Positions 12,671 through 25,082 of a stretch of DNA of 64,000 nt are shown here, one piece after another (position 1 is the stretch's first letter; every line of letters starts with the position of its first letter). The stretch comes from Amphiduros pacificus (lineage: Eukaryota > Annelida > Polychaeta > Phyllodocida > Hesionidae). The stretch is taken from NCBI GenBank assembly GCA_949316495.1, contig OX439010.1, forward strand, positions 563,001 through 627,000. The letters run 5' to 3'. The position numbers and the translations under genes are program-made. Below the pieces are notes generated by a model that did no database searches, was not told the origin of the DNA, and saw only the letters and a list, made by a program, of their open reading frames with translations.

Positions 12671-15600
12671 TCCACATTTCTGATCTGTTTGGAGAAAGCA
12701 GTGATCAGTATGCATATATGAAAAATTCAAAACCAATATTTTGCCCCTTTTCCGAGTTACCGTTGATCATCGGCACGTCAGTAATCGATTGGGTGGCTCC
12801 GAAATTTTTTTTTTAAGTGCATCTCACCCCATTCCACATTTCTGATCTGTTTGGAGAAAGCAGTGATCAGCATGCATATATGAAAACTTCAAAACCAATA
12901 TTTCGCCCTTTTTCAAGTTACCGTTGATCATCGGCACGTCAGAAATCGATTGGGTGGCTCCGAAATTTTGTTCTAAAGTGCATCTCACCCCATTCCACAT
13001 TTCTGATCTGTTTGGAGAATGCAGTGATCAGAATGCATATATGAAAAATTCAAAACCAATATTTCGCCCCTTTTTCGAGTTACCGTTGATCATTGGCACG
13101 TCAGAAATCGATTGGGTGGCTCCGAAATTTTTTTTTTAAGTGCATCTCACCCAATTCCACATTTCTGATCTGTTTGGAGAAAGCAGTGATCAGCATGCAT
13201 ATATGAAAACTTCAAAACCAATATTTCGCCCTTTTTCAAGTTACCGTTGATCATTGGCACGTCAGAAATCAATTGGGTGGCTCCGAAATTTTTTTCTAAA
13301 GTGCATCTCACCCCATTCCACATTTCTGATCTGTTTGGAGACTGCAGTGTTCAGCATTCATATATGAAAAATTCAAAACCAATATTTCGCCCCTTTTTTG
13401 AGTTACCGTTGATCATCGGAACGTCAGAAATCGATTGGGTGGCTCCGAAATTTTTTTCTAAAGTGCATCTCACCCCATTCCACATTACTGATATGTTTGG
13501 AGAAAGCAGTGATCAGTATGCATATATGAAAAATTCAAAACCAATATTTCGCCCCTTTTTCGAGTTACCGTTGATCATCGGCACGTCAGAAATGGATTGG
13601 GTGGCTCCGAAATTTTGTTCTAAAGTGCATCTCACCCCATTCCACATTTATGATCTGTTTGGAGAAAGCAGTGATCAGTATGCATATACGAAAAATTCAA
13701 AACCAATATTTCGCCCCTTTTTCGAGTTACCGTTGATCATCGGCACGTCAGAAATCGATTGGGTGGCTCTGAAATTTTGTTTTAAAGTGCATCTCACCCA
13801 ATTCTACATTTCTGATCTGTTTGGAGAAAGCAGTGATCAGAATGCATATATGAAAACTTCAAAACAAATATTTTGCCCCTTTTCCGAGTTACCGTTGATC
13901 ATCGGCACGTCAGAAATCGATTAGGTGGCTCCGAAATTTTTTTGTAAAGTGCATCTCACCCCATTCCACATTTCTGATCTGTTTGGAGAAAGCAGTGATC
14001 AGCATGCATATATGAAAAATTCAAAACCAATATTTCGCCCCTTTTTCGAGTTACCGTTGATCATCGGCACATCAGAAATCGATTGGGTGGCTCCGAAATT
14101 TTGTTCTAAAGTGCATCTCACCCCATTCCACATTTATGATCCGTTTGGAGAAAGCAGTGATCAGTATGCATATATGAAAAATTCAAAACCAATATTTCGC
14201 CCCTTTTCCGAGTTACCGTTGATCATCGGCACGTCAGAAATCGATTGGGTGGCTCCGAAATCTTTTTCTAAAGTGCATCTCACCCCATTCCACATTACTG
14301 ATCTGTTTGGAGAAAGCAGTGATCAGTAAGCATATATGAAAAATTCAAAACCAATATTTCGCCCCTTTTTCGAGTTACCGTTGATCATCGGCACGTCAGA
14401 AATCGATTGGGTGGCTCCGAAATTTTGTTCTAAAGTGCATCTCACCCCATTCCACATTTATGATCCGTTTGGAGAAAGCAGTGATCAGTATGCATATATG
14501 AAAAATTCAAAACCAATATTTCGCCCCTTTTCCGAGTTACAGTTGATCATCGGCACCTCAGAAATCGATTGGGTGGCTCCGAAATTTTGTTCTAAAGTGG
14601 TCTCACCCCATTCCACATTTCTGATCTGTTTGGAGAAAGCAGTGATCAGTATGCATATATGAAAAATTCAAAACCAATATTTCGCCCTTTTTCAAGTTAC
14701 CGTTGATCATCGGCACGTCAGAAATCGATTGGGTGGCTCCGAAATTTTGTTCTAAAGTGCATCTCACCCCATTCCACATTTCTGATCTGTTTGGAGAAAG
14801 CAGTGATCAGTATGCATATATGAAAAATTCAAAACCAATATTTTGCCCCTTTTCCGAGTTACCGTTGATCATCGGCACGTCAGTAATCGATTGGGTGGCT
14901 CCGAAATTTTTTTTTTAAGTGCATCTCACCCCATTCCACATTTCTGATCTGTTTGGAGAAAGCAGTGATCAGCATGCATATATGAAAACTTCAAAACCAA
15001 TATTTCGCCCTTTTTCAAGTTACCGTTGATCATCGGCACCTCAGAAATCGATTGGGTGGCTCCGAAATTTTGTTCTAAAGTGCATCTCACCCCATTCCAC
15101 ATTTCTGATCTGTTTGGAGAATGCAGTGATCAGAATGCATATATGAAAAATTCAAAACCAATATTTCGCCCCTTTTTCGAGTTACCGTTGATCATTGGCA
15201 CGTCAGAAATCGATTGGGTGGCTCCGAAATTTTTTTTTTAAGTGCATCTCACCCCATTCCACATTTCTGATCTGTTTGGAGAAAGCAGTGATCAGCATGC
15301 ATATATGAAAACTTCAAAACCAATATTTCGCCCTTTTTCAAGTTACCGTTGATCATCGGCACGTCAGAAATCGATTGGGTGGCTCCGAAATTTTTTTCTA
15401 AAGTGCATCTCACCCCATTCCACATTTCTGATCTGTTTGGAGAATGCAGTGATCAGAATGCATATATGAAAAATTCAAAACCAATATTTCGCCCCTTTTT
15501 CGAGTTACCGTTGATCATTGGCACGTCAGAAATCGATTGGGTGGCTCCGAAATTTTTTTTTTAAGTGCATCTCACCCAATTCCACATTTCTGATCTGTTT

Positions 15601-16804
15601 GGAGAAAGCAGTGATCAGCATGCATATATGAAAACTTCAAAACCAATATTTCGCCCTTTTTCATGTTACCGTTGATCATCGGCACGTCAGAAATCGATTG
15701 GGTGGCTCCGAAATTTTTTTCTAAAGTGCATCTCACCCCATTCCACATTTCTGATCTGTTTGGAGACTGCAGTGTTCAGCATTCATATATGAAAAATTCA
15801 AAACCAATATTTCGCCCCTTTTTTGAGTTACCGTTGATCATCGGAACGTCAGAAATCGATTGGGTGGCTCCGAAATTTTTTTCTAAAGTGCATCTCACCC
15901 CATTCCACATTACTGATATGTTTGGAGAAAGCAGTGATCAGTATGCATATATGAAAAATTCAAAACCAATATTTCGCCCCTTTTTCGAGTTACCGTTGAT
16001 CATCGGCACGTCAGAAATGGATTGGGTGGCTCCGAAATTTTGTTCTAAAGTGCATCTCACCCCATTCCACATTTATGATCTGTTTGGAGAAAGCAGTGAT
16101 CAGTATGCATATACGAAAAATTCAAAACCAATATTTCGCCCCTTTTTCGAGTTACCGTTGATCATCGGCACGTCAGAAATCGATTGGGTGGCTCTGAAAT
16201 TTTGTTTTAAAGTGCATCTCACCCAATTCTACATTTCTGATCTGTTTGGAGAAAGCAGTGATCAGAATGCATATATGAAAAATTCAAAACAAATATTTTG
16301 CCCCTTTTCCGAGTTACCGTTGATCATCGGCACGTCAGAAATCGATTAGGTGGCTCCGAAATTTTTTTGTAAAGTGCATCTCACCCCATTCCACATTTCT
16401 GATCTGTTTGGAGAAAGCAGTGATCAGCATGCATATATGAAAAATTCAAAACCAATATTTCGCCCCTTTTTCGAGTTACCGTTGATCATCGGCACATCAG
16501 AAATCGATTGGGTGGCTCCGAAATTTTGTTCTAAAGTGCATCTCACCCCATTCCACATTTATGATCCGTTTGGAGAAAGCAGTGATCAGTATGCATATAT
16601 GAAAAATTCAAAACCAATATTTCGCCCCTTTTCCGAGTTACCGTTGATCATCGGCACGTCAGAAATCGATTGGGTGGCTCCGAAATTTTGTTCTAAAGTG
16701 CATCTCACCCCATTCCACATTTCTGATCTGTTTGGAGAAAGCAGTGATCAGTATGCATATATGAAAAATTCAAACAAATATTTTGCCCCTTTTCCGAGTT
16801 ACCG

Positions 16805-18978
16805 TTGATCATCGGCACGTCAGAAATCGATTGGGTGGCTCCGAAATTTTTTTCTAAAGTGCATCTCACCCCATTCCACATTTCTGATCTGTTTGGAGAA
16901 AGCAGTGATCAGCATGCATATATGAAAAATTCAAAACCAATATTTCGCCCCTTTTTCGAGCTACCGTTGATCATCGGCACGTCAGAAATCAATTGGGTGG
17001 CTCCGAAATTTTGTTCTAAAGTGCATCTCATCCCATTCCACATTTATGATCTGTTTGGAGAAAGCAGTGATCAGTATGCATATACGAAAATTTCAAAACC
17101 AATATTTCGCCCCTTTTTCGAGTTACCGTTGATCATCGGCACGTCAGAAATCGATTGGGTGGCTCCGAAATTTTGTTCTAAAGTACATCTCACCCCATTC
17201 CACATTTCTGATCTGTTTGGAGAAAGCAGTGATCAGTATGCATATATGAAAAATTCAAACAAATATTTTGCCCCTTTTCCGAATTACCGTTGATCATCGG
17301 CACGTCAGAAATTGATTGGGTGGCTCCGAAATTTTTTTTTTAAGTGCATCTCACCCCATTCCACATTTCTGATCTGTTTGGAGAAAGCAGTGATCAGCAT
17401 GCATATATGAAAAATTCAAAACCAATATTTCGCCCCTTTTTCGAGTTACCGTTGATCATCGGCACGTGAGAAATCGATTGGGTGGCTCTGAAATTTTGTT
17501 CTAAAGTGCATCTCACCCCATTCCACATTTCTGATCTGTTTGGAGAAAGCAGTGATCAGCATGCATATATGAAAAATTCAAAACCAATATTTCGCCCTTT
17601 TTCAAGTTACCGTTGATCATCGGCACGTCAGAAATCGATTGGGTGGCTCCGAAATTTTTTTCTAAAGTGCATCTCACCCCATTGCACATTTCTGATCTGT
17701 TTGGAGAAAGCAGTGATCAGCATGCATATATGAAAAATTCAAAACCAATATTTCGCCCCTTTTTCGAGCTACCGTTGATCATCGGCACGTCAGAAATCGA
17801 TTGGGTGGCTCCGAAATTTTTTTTTAAAGTGCATCTCACCCCATTCCACATTTCTGATCTGTTTGGAGAAAGCAGTGATCAGTATGCATATATGAAAAAT
17901 TCAAAACAAATATTTCGCCCCTTTTTCGAGCTACCGTTGATCATCGGCACGTCAGAAATCGATTGGGTGGCTCCGAAATTTTGTTCGTAAGTGCATCTCA
18001 CCCCATTCCACATTTCTGATCTGTTTGGAGAAAGCAGTGATCAGTATGCATATATGAAAAATTCAAAACAAATATTTCGCCCCTTTTTCGAGTTACCGTT
18101 GATCATCGGCACGTCAGAAATCGATTGGGTGGCTCCGAAATCTTTTTCTAAAGTGCATCTCACCCCATTCCACATTTCTGATCTGTTTGGAGACTGCAGT
18201 GTTCAGCATTCATATATGAAAAATTCAAAACCAATATTTCGCCCCTTTTTTGGAGTTACCGTTGATCATCGGAACGTCAGAAATCGAATGGGTGGCTCCG
18301 AAATTTTTTTCTAAAGTGCATCTCACCCCATTCCACATTACTGATATGTTTGGAGAAAGCAGTGATCAGTATGCATATATGAAAAATTCAAAACCAATAT
18401 TTCGCCCCTTTTTCGAGTTACCGTTGATCATCGGCACGTCAGAAATCGATTGGGTGGCTCCGAAATCTTTTTCTAAAGTGCATCTCACCCCATTCCACAT
18501 TTCTGATCTGTTTGGAGACTGCAGTGTTCAGCATTCATATATGAAAAATTCAAAACCAATATTTCGCCCTTTTTTGAGTTACCGTTGATCATCGGAACGT
18601 CAGAAATCGATTGGGTGGCTCCGAAATTTTTTTCTAAAGTGCATCTCACCCCATTCCACATTACTGATATGTTTGGAGAAAGCAGTGATCAGTATGCATA
18701 TATGAAAAATTCAAAACCAATATTTCGCCCCTTTTTCGAGTTACCGTTGATCATCGGCACGTCAGAAATCGATTGGGTGGCTCCGAAATCTTTTTCTAAA
18801 GTGCATCTCACCCCATTCCACATTACTGATCTGTTTGGAGAAAGCAGTGATCAGTAAGCATATATGAAAAATTCAAAACCAATATTTCGCCCCTTTTTCG
18901 AGTTACCGTTGATCATCGGCACGTCAGAAATCGATTGGGTGGCTCCGAAATTTTGTTCTAAAGTGCATCTCACCCCAT
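16805..18978 (+). repeat. Thirteen- to fourteen-monomer block, copy 2 (offset 6308)
   Basis: This is the partner of 10497-12670. Private changes in this copy include GAATTACC and AAATTGATTGGG near 17281-17318 and TTCGTAAG near 17986. These give a rough idea of divergence since duplication: only a few differences over about 2.1 kb by eye. An alignment was not run. Confidence 0.7.
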
Positions 18979-20007
18979 TCCACATTTATGATCCGTTTGG
19001 AGAAAGCAGTGATCAGTATGCATATATGAAAAATTCAAAACCAATATTTCGCCCCTTTTCCGAGTTACAGTTGATCATCGGCACCTCAGAAATCGATTGG
19101 GTGGCTCCGAAATTTTGTTCTAAAGTGGTCTCACCCCATTCCACATTTCTGATCTGTTTGGAGAAAGCAGTGATCAGTATGCATATATGAAAAATTCAAA
19201 ACCAATATTTTGCCCCTTTTCCGAGTTACCGTTGATCATCGGCACGTCAGTAATCGATTGGGTGGCTCCGAAATTTTGTTCTAAAGTGCATCTCACCCCA
19301 TTCCACATTTCTGATCTGTTTGGAGAATGCAGTGATCAGAATGCATATATGAAAAATTCAAAACCAATATTTCGCCCCTTTTTCGAGTTACCGTTGATCA
19401 TTGGCACGTCAGAAATCGATTGGGTGGCTCCGAAATTTTTTTTTTAAGTGCATCTCACCCAATTCCACATTTCTGATCTGTTTGGAGAAAGCAGTGATCA
19501 GCATGCATATATGAAAACTTCAAAACCAATATTTCGCCCTTTTTCAAGTTACCGTTGATCATCGGCACGTCAGAAATCGATTGGGTGGCTCCGAAATTTT
19601 TTTCTAAAGTGCATCTCACCCCATTCCACATTTCTGATCTGTTTGGAGACTGCAGTGTTCAGCATTCATATATGAAAAATTCAAAACCAATATTTCGCCC
19701 CTTTTTTGAGTTACCGTTGATCATCGGAACGTCAGAAATCGATTGGGTGGCTCCGAAATTTTTTTCTAAAGTGCATCTCACCCCATTCCACATTACTGAT
19801 ATGTTTGGAGAAAGCAGTGATCAGTATGCATATATGAAAAATTCAAAACCAATATTTCGCCCCTTTTTCGAGTTACCGTTGATCATCGGCACGTCAGAAA
19901 TCGATTGGGTGGCTCTGAAATTTTGTTTTAAAGTGCATCTCACCCAATTCTACATTTCTGATCTGTTTGGAGAAAGCAGTGATCAGAATGCATATATGAA
20001 AAATTCA

Positions 20008-21302
20008 AAACAAATATTTTGCCCCTTTTCCGAGTTACCGTTGATCATCGGCACGTCAGAAATCGATTAGGTGGCTCCGAAATTTTTTTGTAAAGTGCAT
20101 CTCACCCCATTCCACATTTCTGATCTGTTTGGAGAAAGCAGTGATCAGCATGCATATATGAAAAATTCAAAACCAATATTTCGCCCCTTTTTCGAGTTAC
20201 CGTTGATCATCGGCACATCAGAAATCGATTGGGTGGCTCCGAAATTTTGTTCTAAAGTGCATCTCACCCCATTCCACATTTATGATCCGTTTGGAGAAAG
20301 CAGTGATCAGTATGCATATATGAAAAATTCAAAACCAATATTTCGCCCCTTTTCCGAGTTACCGTTGATCATCGGCACGTCAGAAATCGATTGGGTGGCT
20401 CCGAAATCTTTTTCTAAAGTGCATCTCACCCCATTCCACATTACTGATCTGTTTGGAGAAAGCAGTGATCAGTAAGCATATATGAAAAATTCAAAACCAA
20501 TATTTCGCCCCTTTTTCGAGTTACCGTTGATCATCGGCACGTCAGAAATCGATTGGGTGGCTCCGAAATTTTGTTCTAAAGTGCATCTCACCCCATTCCA
20601 CATTTATGATCCGTTTGGAGAAAGCAGTGATCAGTATGCATATATGAAAAATTCAAAACCAATATTTCGCCCCTTTTCCGAGTTACAGTTGATCATCGGC
20701 ACCTCAGAAATCGATTGGGTGGCTCCGAAATTTTGTTCTAAAGTGGTCTCACCCCATTCCACATTTCTGATCTGTTTGGAGAAAGCAGTGATCAGTATGC
20801 ATATATGAAAAATTCAAAACCAATATTTTGCCCCTTTTCCGAGTTACCGTTGATCATCGGCACGTCAGTAATCGATTGGGTGGCTCCGAAATTTTTTTTT
20901 TAAGTGCATCTCACCCCATTCCACATTTCTGATCTGTTTGGAGAAAGCAGTGATCAGCATGCATATATGAAAACTTCAAAACCAATATTTCGCCCTTTTT
21001 CAAGTTACCGTTGATCATCGGCACGTCAGAAATCGATTGGGTGGCTCCGAAATTTTTTTCTAAAGTGCATCTCACCCCATTCCACATTTCTGATCTGTTT
21101 GGAGAATGCAGTGATCAGAATGCATATATGAAAAATTCAAAACCAATATTTCGCCCCTTTTTCGAGTTACCGTTGATCATTGGCACGTCAGAAATCGATT
21201 GGGTGGCTCCGAAATTTTTTTTTTAAGTGCATCTCACCCAATTCCACATTTCTGATCTGTTTGGAGAAAGCAGTGATCAGCATGCATATATGAAAACTTC
21301 AA
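20008..21302 (+). repeat. Eight-monomer tandem unit, copy 1 (1294 bp)
   Basis: The unit runs from the A-rich stretch of a QNAYMKNSKQIF monomer, through GATTAG, DPFG, CAGTAAGCAT, GAGTTACAGTTG with GGCACCTCAG, GTGGTCTCACC, TSVID and GECSDQN forms, to an AAAACTTC monomer. The same order repeats at once from about 21302. The edge falls inside a monomer (see the junction at 21295-21315), so the unit boundary is not at the arbitrary monomer start. Confidence 0.75.
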
Positions 21303-22595
21303 AACAAATATTTTGCCCCTTTTCCGAGTTACCGTTGATCATCGGCACGTCAGAAATCGATTAGGTGGCTCCGAAATTTTTTGTAAAGTGCATCTCACCC
21401 CATTCCACATTTCTGATCTGTTTGGAGAAAGCAGTGATCAGCATGCATATATGAAAAATTCAAAACCAATATTTCGCCCCTTTTTCGAGTTACCGTTGAT
21501 CATCGGCACATCAGAAATCGATTGGGTGGCTCCGAAATTTTGTTCTAAAGTGCATCTCACCCCATTCCACATTTATGATCCGTTTGGAGAAAGCAGTGAT
21601 CAGTATGCATATATGAAAAATTCAAAACCAATATTTCGCCCCTTTTCCGAGTTACCGTTGATCATCGGCACGTCAGAAATCGATTGGGTGGCTCCCGAAA
21701 TCTTTTTCTAAAGTGCATCTCACCCCATTCCACATTACTGATCTGTTTGGAGAAAGCAGTGATCAGTAAGCATATATGAAAAATTCAAAACCAATATTTC
21801 GCCCCTTTTTCGAGTTACCGTTGATCATCGGCACGTCAGAAATCGATTGGGTGGCTCCGAAATTTTGTTCTAAAGTGCATCTCACCCCATTCCACATTTA
21901 TGATCCGTTTGGAGAAAGCAGTGATCAGTATGCATATATGAAAAATTCAAAACCAATATTTCGCCCCTTTTCCGAGTTACAGTTGATCATCGGCACCTCA
22001 GAAATCGATTGGGTGGCTCCGAAATTTTGTTCTAAAGTGGTCTCACCCCATTCCACATTTCTGATCTGTTTGGAGAAAGCAGTGATCAGTATGCATATAT
22101 GAAAAATTCAAAACCAATATTTTGCCCCTTTTCCGAGTTACCGTTGATCATCGGCACGTCAGTAATCGATTGGGTGGCTCCGAAATTTTTTTTTAAGTGC
22201 ATCTCACCCCATTCCACATTTCTGATCTGTTTGGAGAAAGCAGTGATCAGCATGCATATATGAAAACTTCAAAACCAATATTTCGCCCTTTTTCAAGTTA
22301 CCGTTGATCATCGGCACGTCAGAAATCGATTGGGTGGCTCCGAAATTTTTTTCTAAAGTGCATCTCACCCCATTCCACATTTCTGATCTGTTTGGAGAAT
22401 GCAGTGATCAGAATGCATATATGAAAAATTCAAAACCAATATTTCGCCCCTTTTTCGAGTTACCGTTGATCATTGGCACGTCAGAAATCGATTGGGTGGC
22501 TCCGAAATTTTTTTTTTAAGTGCATCTCACCCAATTCCACATTTCTGATCTGTTTGGAGAAAGCAGTGATCAGCATGCATATATGAAAACTTCAA
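21302..22595 (+). repeat. Eight-monomer tandem unit, copy 2
   Basis: This is a tandem copy of 20008-21302. It differs by one T fewer in the tract after GATTAG (about 21373), one extra C in GGCTCCCGAAATC (about 21694), and one T fewer near 22186. After about 22595 the array resumes the order seen after 19530. The flank is therefore also shared, as expected if one unequal exchange added exactly one unit. Confidence 0.75.
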
Positions 22596-25082
22596 AACCA
22601 ATATTTCGCCCTTTTTCAAGTTACCGTTGATCATCGGCACGTCAGAAATCGATTGGGTGGCTCCGAAATTTTTTTCTAAAGTGCATCTCACCCCATTCCA
22701 CATTTCTGATCTGTTTGGAGACTGCAGTGTTCAGCATTCATATATGAAAAATTCAAAACCAATATTTCGCCCCTTTTTTGAGTTACCGTTGATCATCTGA
22801 ACGTCAGAAATCGATTGGGTGGCTCCGAAATTTTTTTCTAAAGTGCATCTCACCCCATTCCACATTACTGATATGTTTGGAGAAAGCAGTGATCAGTATG
22901 CATATATGAAAAATTCAAAACCAATATTTCGCCCCTTTTTCGAGTTACCGTTGATCATCGGCACGTCAGAAATGGATTGGGTGGCTCCGAAATTTTGTTC
23001 TAAAGTGCATCTCACCCCATTCCACATTTCTGATCTGTTTGGAGAAAGCAGTGATCAGTATGCATATACGAAAAATTCAAAACCAATATTTCGCCCCTTT
23101 TTCGAGTTACCGTTGATCATCGGCACGTCAGAAATCGATTGGGTGGCTCTGAAATTTTGTTTTAAAGTGCATCTCACCCAATTCTACATTTCTGATCTGT
23201 TTGGAGAAAGCAGTGATCAGAATGCATATATGAAAAATTCAAAACAAATATTTTGCCCCTTTTCCGAGTTACCGTTGATCATCGGCACGTCAGAAATCGA
23301 TTAGGTGGCTCCGAAATTTTTTTGTAAAGTGCATCTCACCCCATTCCACATTTCTGATCTGTTTGGAGAAAGCAGTGATCAGCATGCATATATGAAAAAT
23401 TCAAAACCAATATTTCGCCCCTTTTTCGAGTTACCGTTGATCATCGGCACATCAGAAATCGATTGGGTGGCTCCGAAATTTTGTTCTAAAGTGCATCTCA
23501 CCCCAATCCACATTTATGATCCGTTTGGAGAAAGCAGTGATCAGTATGCATATATGAAAAATTCAAAACCAATATTTCGCCCCTTTTCCGAGTTACCGTT
23601 GATCATCGGCACGTCAGAAATCGATTGGGTGGCTCCGAAATTTTGTTCTAAAGTGCATCTCACCCCATTCCACATTTCTGATCTGTTTGGAGAAAGCAGT
23701 GATCAGTATGCATATATGAAAAATTCAAAACCAATATTTCGCCCCTTTTCCGAGTTACCGTTGATCATCGGCACGTCAGTAATCGATTGGGTGGCTCCGA
23801 AATTTTTTTTTAAGTGCATCTCACCCCATTCCACATTTCTGATCTGTTTGGAGAAAGCAGTGATCAGCATGCATATAAGAAAAATTCAAAACCAATATTT
23901 CGCCCTTTTTCAAGTTACCGTTGATCATCGGCACGTCAGAAATCGATTGGGTGGCTCCAAATTTTTTTGTAAAGTGCATCTCACCCCATTCCACATTTCT
24001 GATCTGTTTGGAGAAAGCAGTGATCAGCATGCATATATGAAAAATTCAAAACCAATATTTCGCCCCTTTTCCGAGTTACCGTTGATCATCGGCACGTCAG
24101 AAATCGATTGGGTGGCTCCGAAATTTTGTTCTAAAGTGCATCTCACCCCATTCCACATTTCTGATCTGTTTGGAGAATGCAGTGATCAGAATGCATATAT
24201 GAAAAATTCAAAACCAATATTTCGCCCCTTTTTTGAGTTACCGTTGATCATCGGAACGTCAGAAATCGATTGGGTGGCTCCGAAATTTTTTGTAAAGTGC
24301 ATCTCACCCCATTCCACATTTCTGATCTGTTTGGAGAAAGCAGTGATCAGCATGCATATATGAAAAATTCAAAACCAATATTTCGCCCCTTTTCCGAGTT
24401 ACCGTTGATCATCGGCACGTCAGAAATCGATTGGGTGGCTCCGAAATTTTGTTCTAAAGTGCATCTCACCCCATTCCACATTTCTGATCTGTTTGGAGAA
24501 TGCAGTGATCAGAATGCATATATGAAAAATTCAAAACAAATATTTTGCCCCTTTTCCGAGTTACCGTTGATCATCGGCACGTCAGAAATCGATTAGGTGG
24601 CTCCGAAATTTTTTTGTAAAGTGCATCTCACCCCATTCCACATTTCTGATCTGTTTGGAGAAAGCAGTGATCAGCATGCATATATGAAAAATTCAAAACC
24701 AATATTTCGCCCCTTTTTCGAGTTACCGTTGATCATCGGCACATCAGAAATCGATTGGGTGGCTCCGAAATTTTGTTCTAAAGTGCATCTCACCCCATTC
24801 CACATTTATGATCCGTTTGGAGAAAGCAGTGATCAGTATGCATATATGAAAAATTCAAAACCAATATTTCGCCCCTTTTCCGAGTTACCGTTGATCATCG
24901 GCACGTCAGAAATCGATTGGGTGGCTCCGAAATCTTTTTCTAAAGTGCATCTCACCCCATTCCACATTACTGATCTGTTTGGAGAAAGCAGTGATCAGAA
25001 TGCATATATGAAAAATTCAAAACAAATATTTTGCCCCTTTTCCGAGTTACCGTTGATCATCGGCACGTCAGAAATCGATTAG

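Larger units (their letters stand above)
1..17300 (+). repeat. Array domain A1: KFCSKV and SNKYF monomer variants
   Basis: This domain is marked by monomers with TTTTGTTCT in place of the T7 tract. It also has a 161-bp form that lost one A in the A-rich stretch (TTCAAACAAATATTTT), which in the open frame reads SNKYF and runs into TGA. These 161-bp forms lie at about 0.2-4.2, 8.2-11.0 and 16.7-17.3 kb and are absent between, where DMFG, GDCSVQHS and GECSDQN forms dominate. The alternation reflects large duplicated blocks, listed separately. Domain edges are judged by eye from diagnostic variants. Confidence 0.7.

Noticed and set aside
23821-24030. Minus-strand open frames of 63-73 codons (also 1548-1739 and 62420-62641)
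   Set aside because: They are chance gaps between stops on the complement of the same satellite, starting at ATG of ATGCAT-like sites. No family was recognised.
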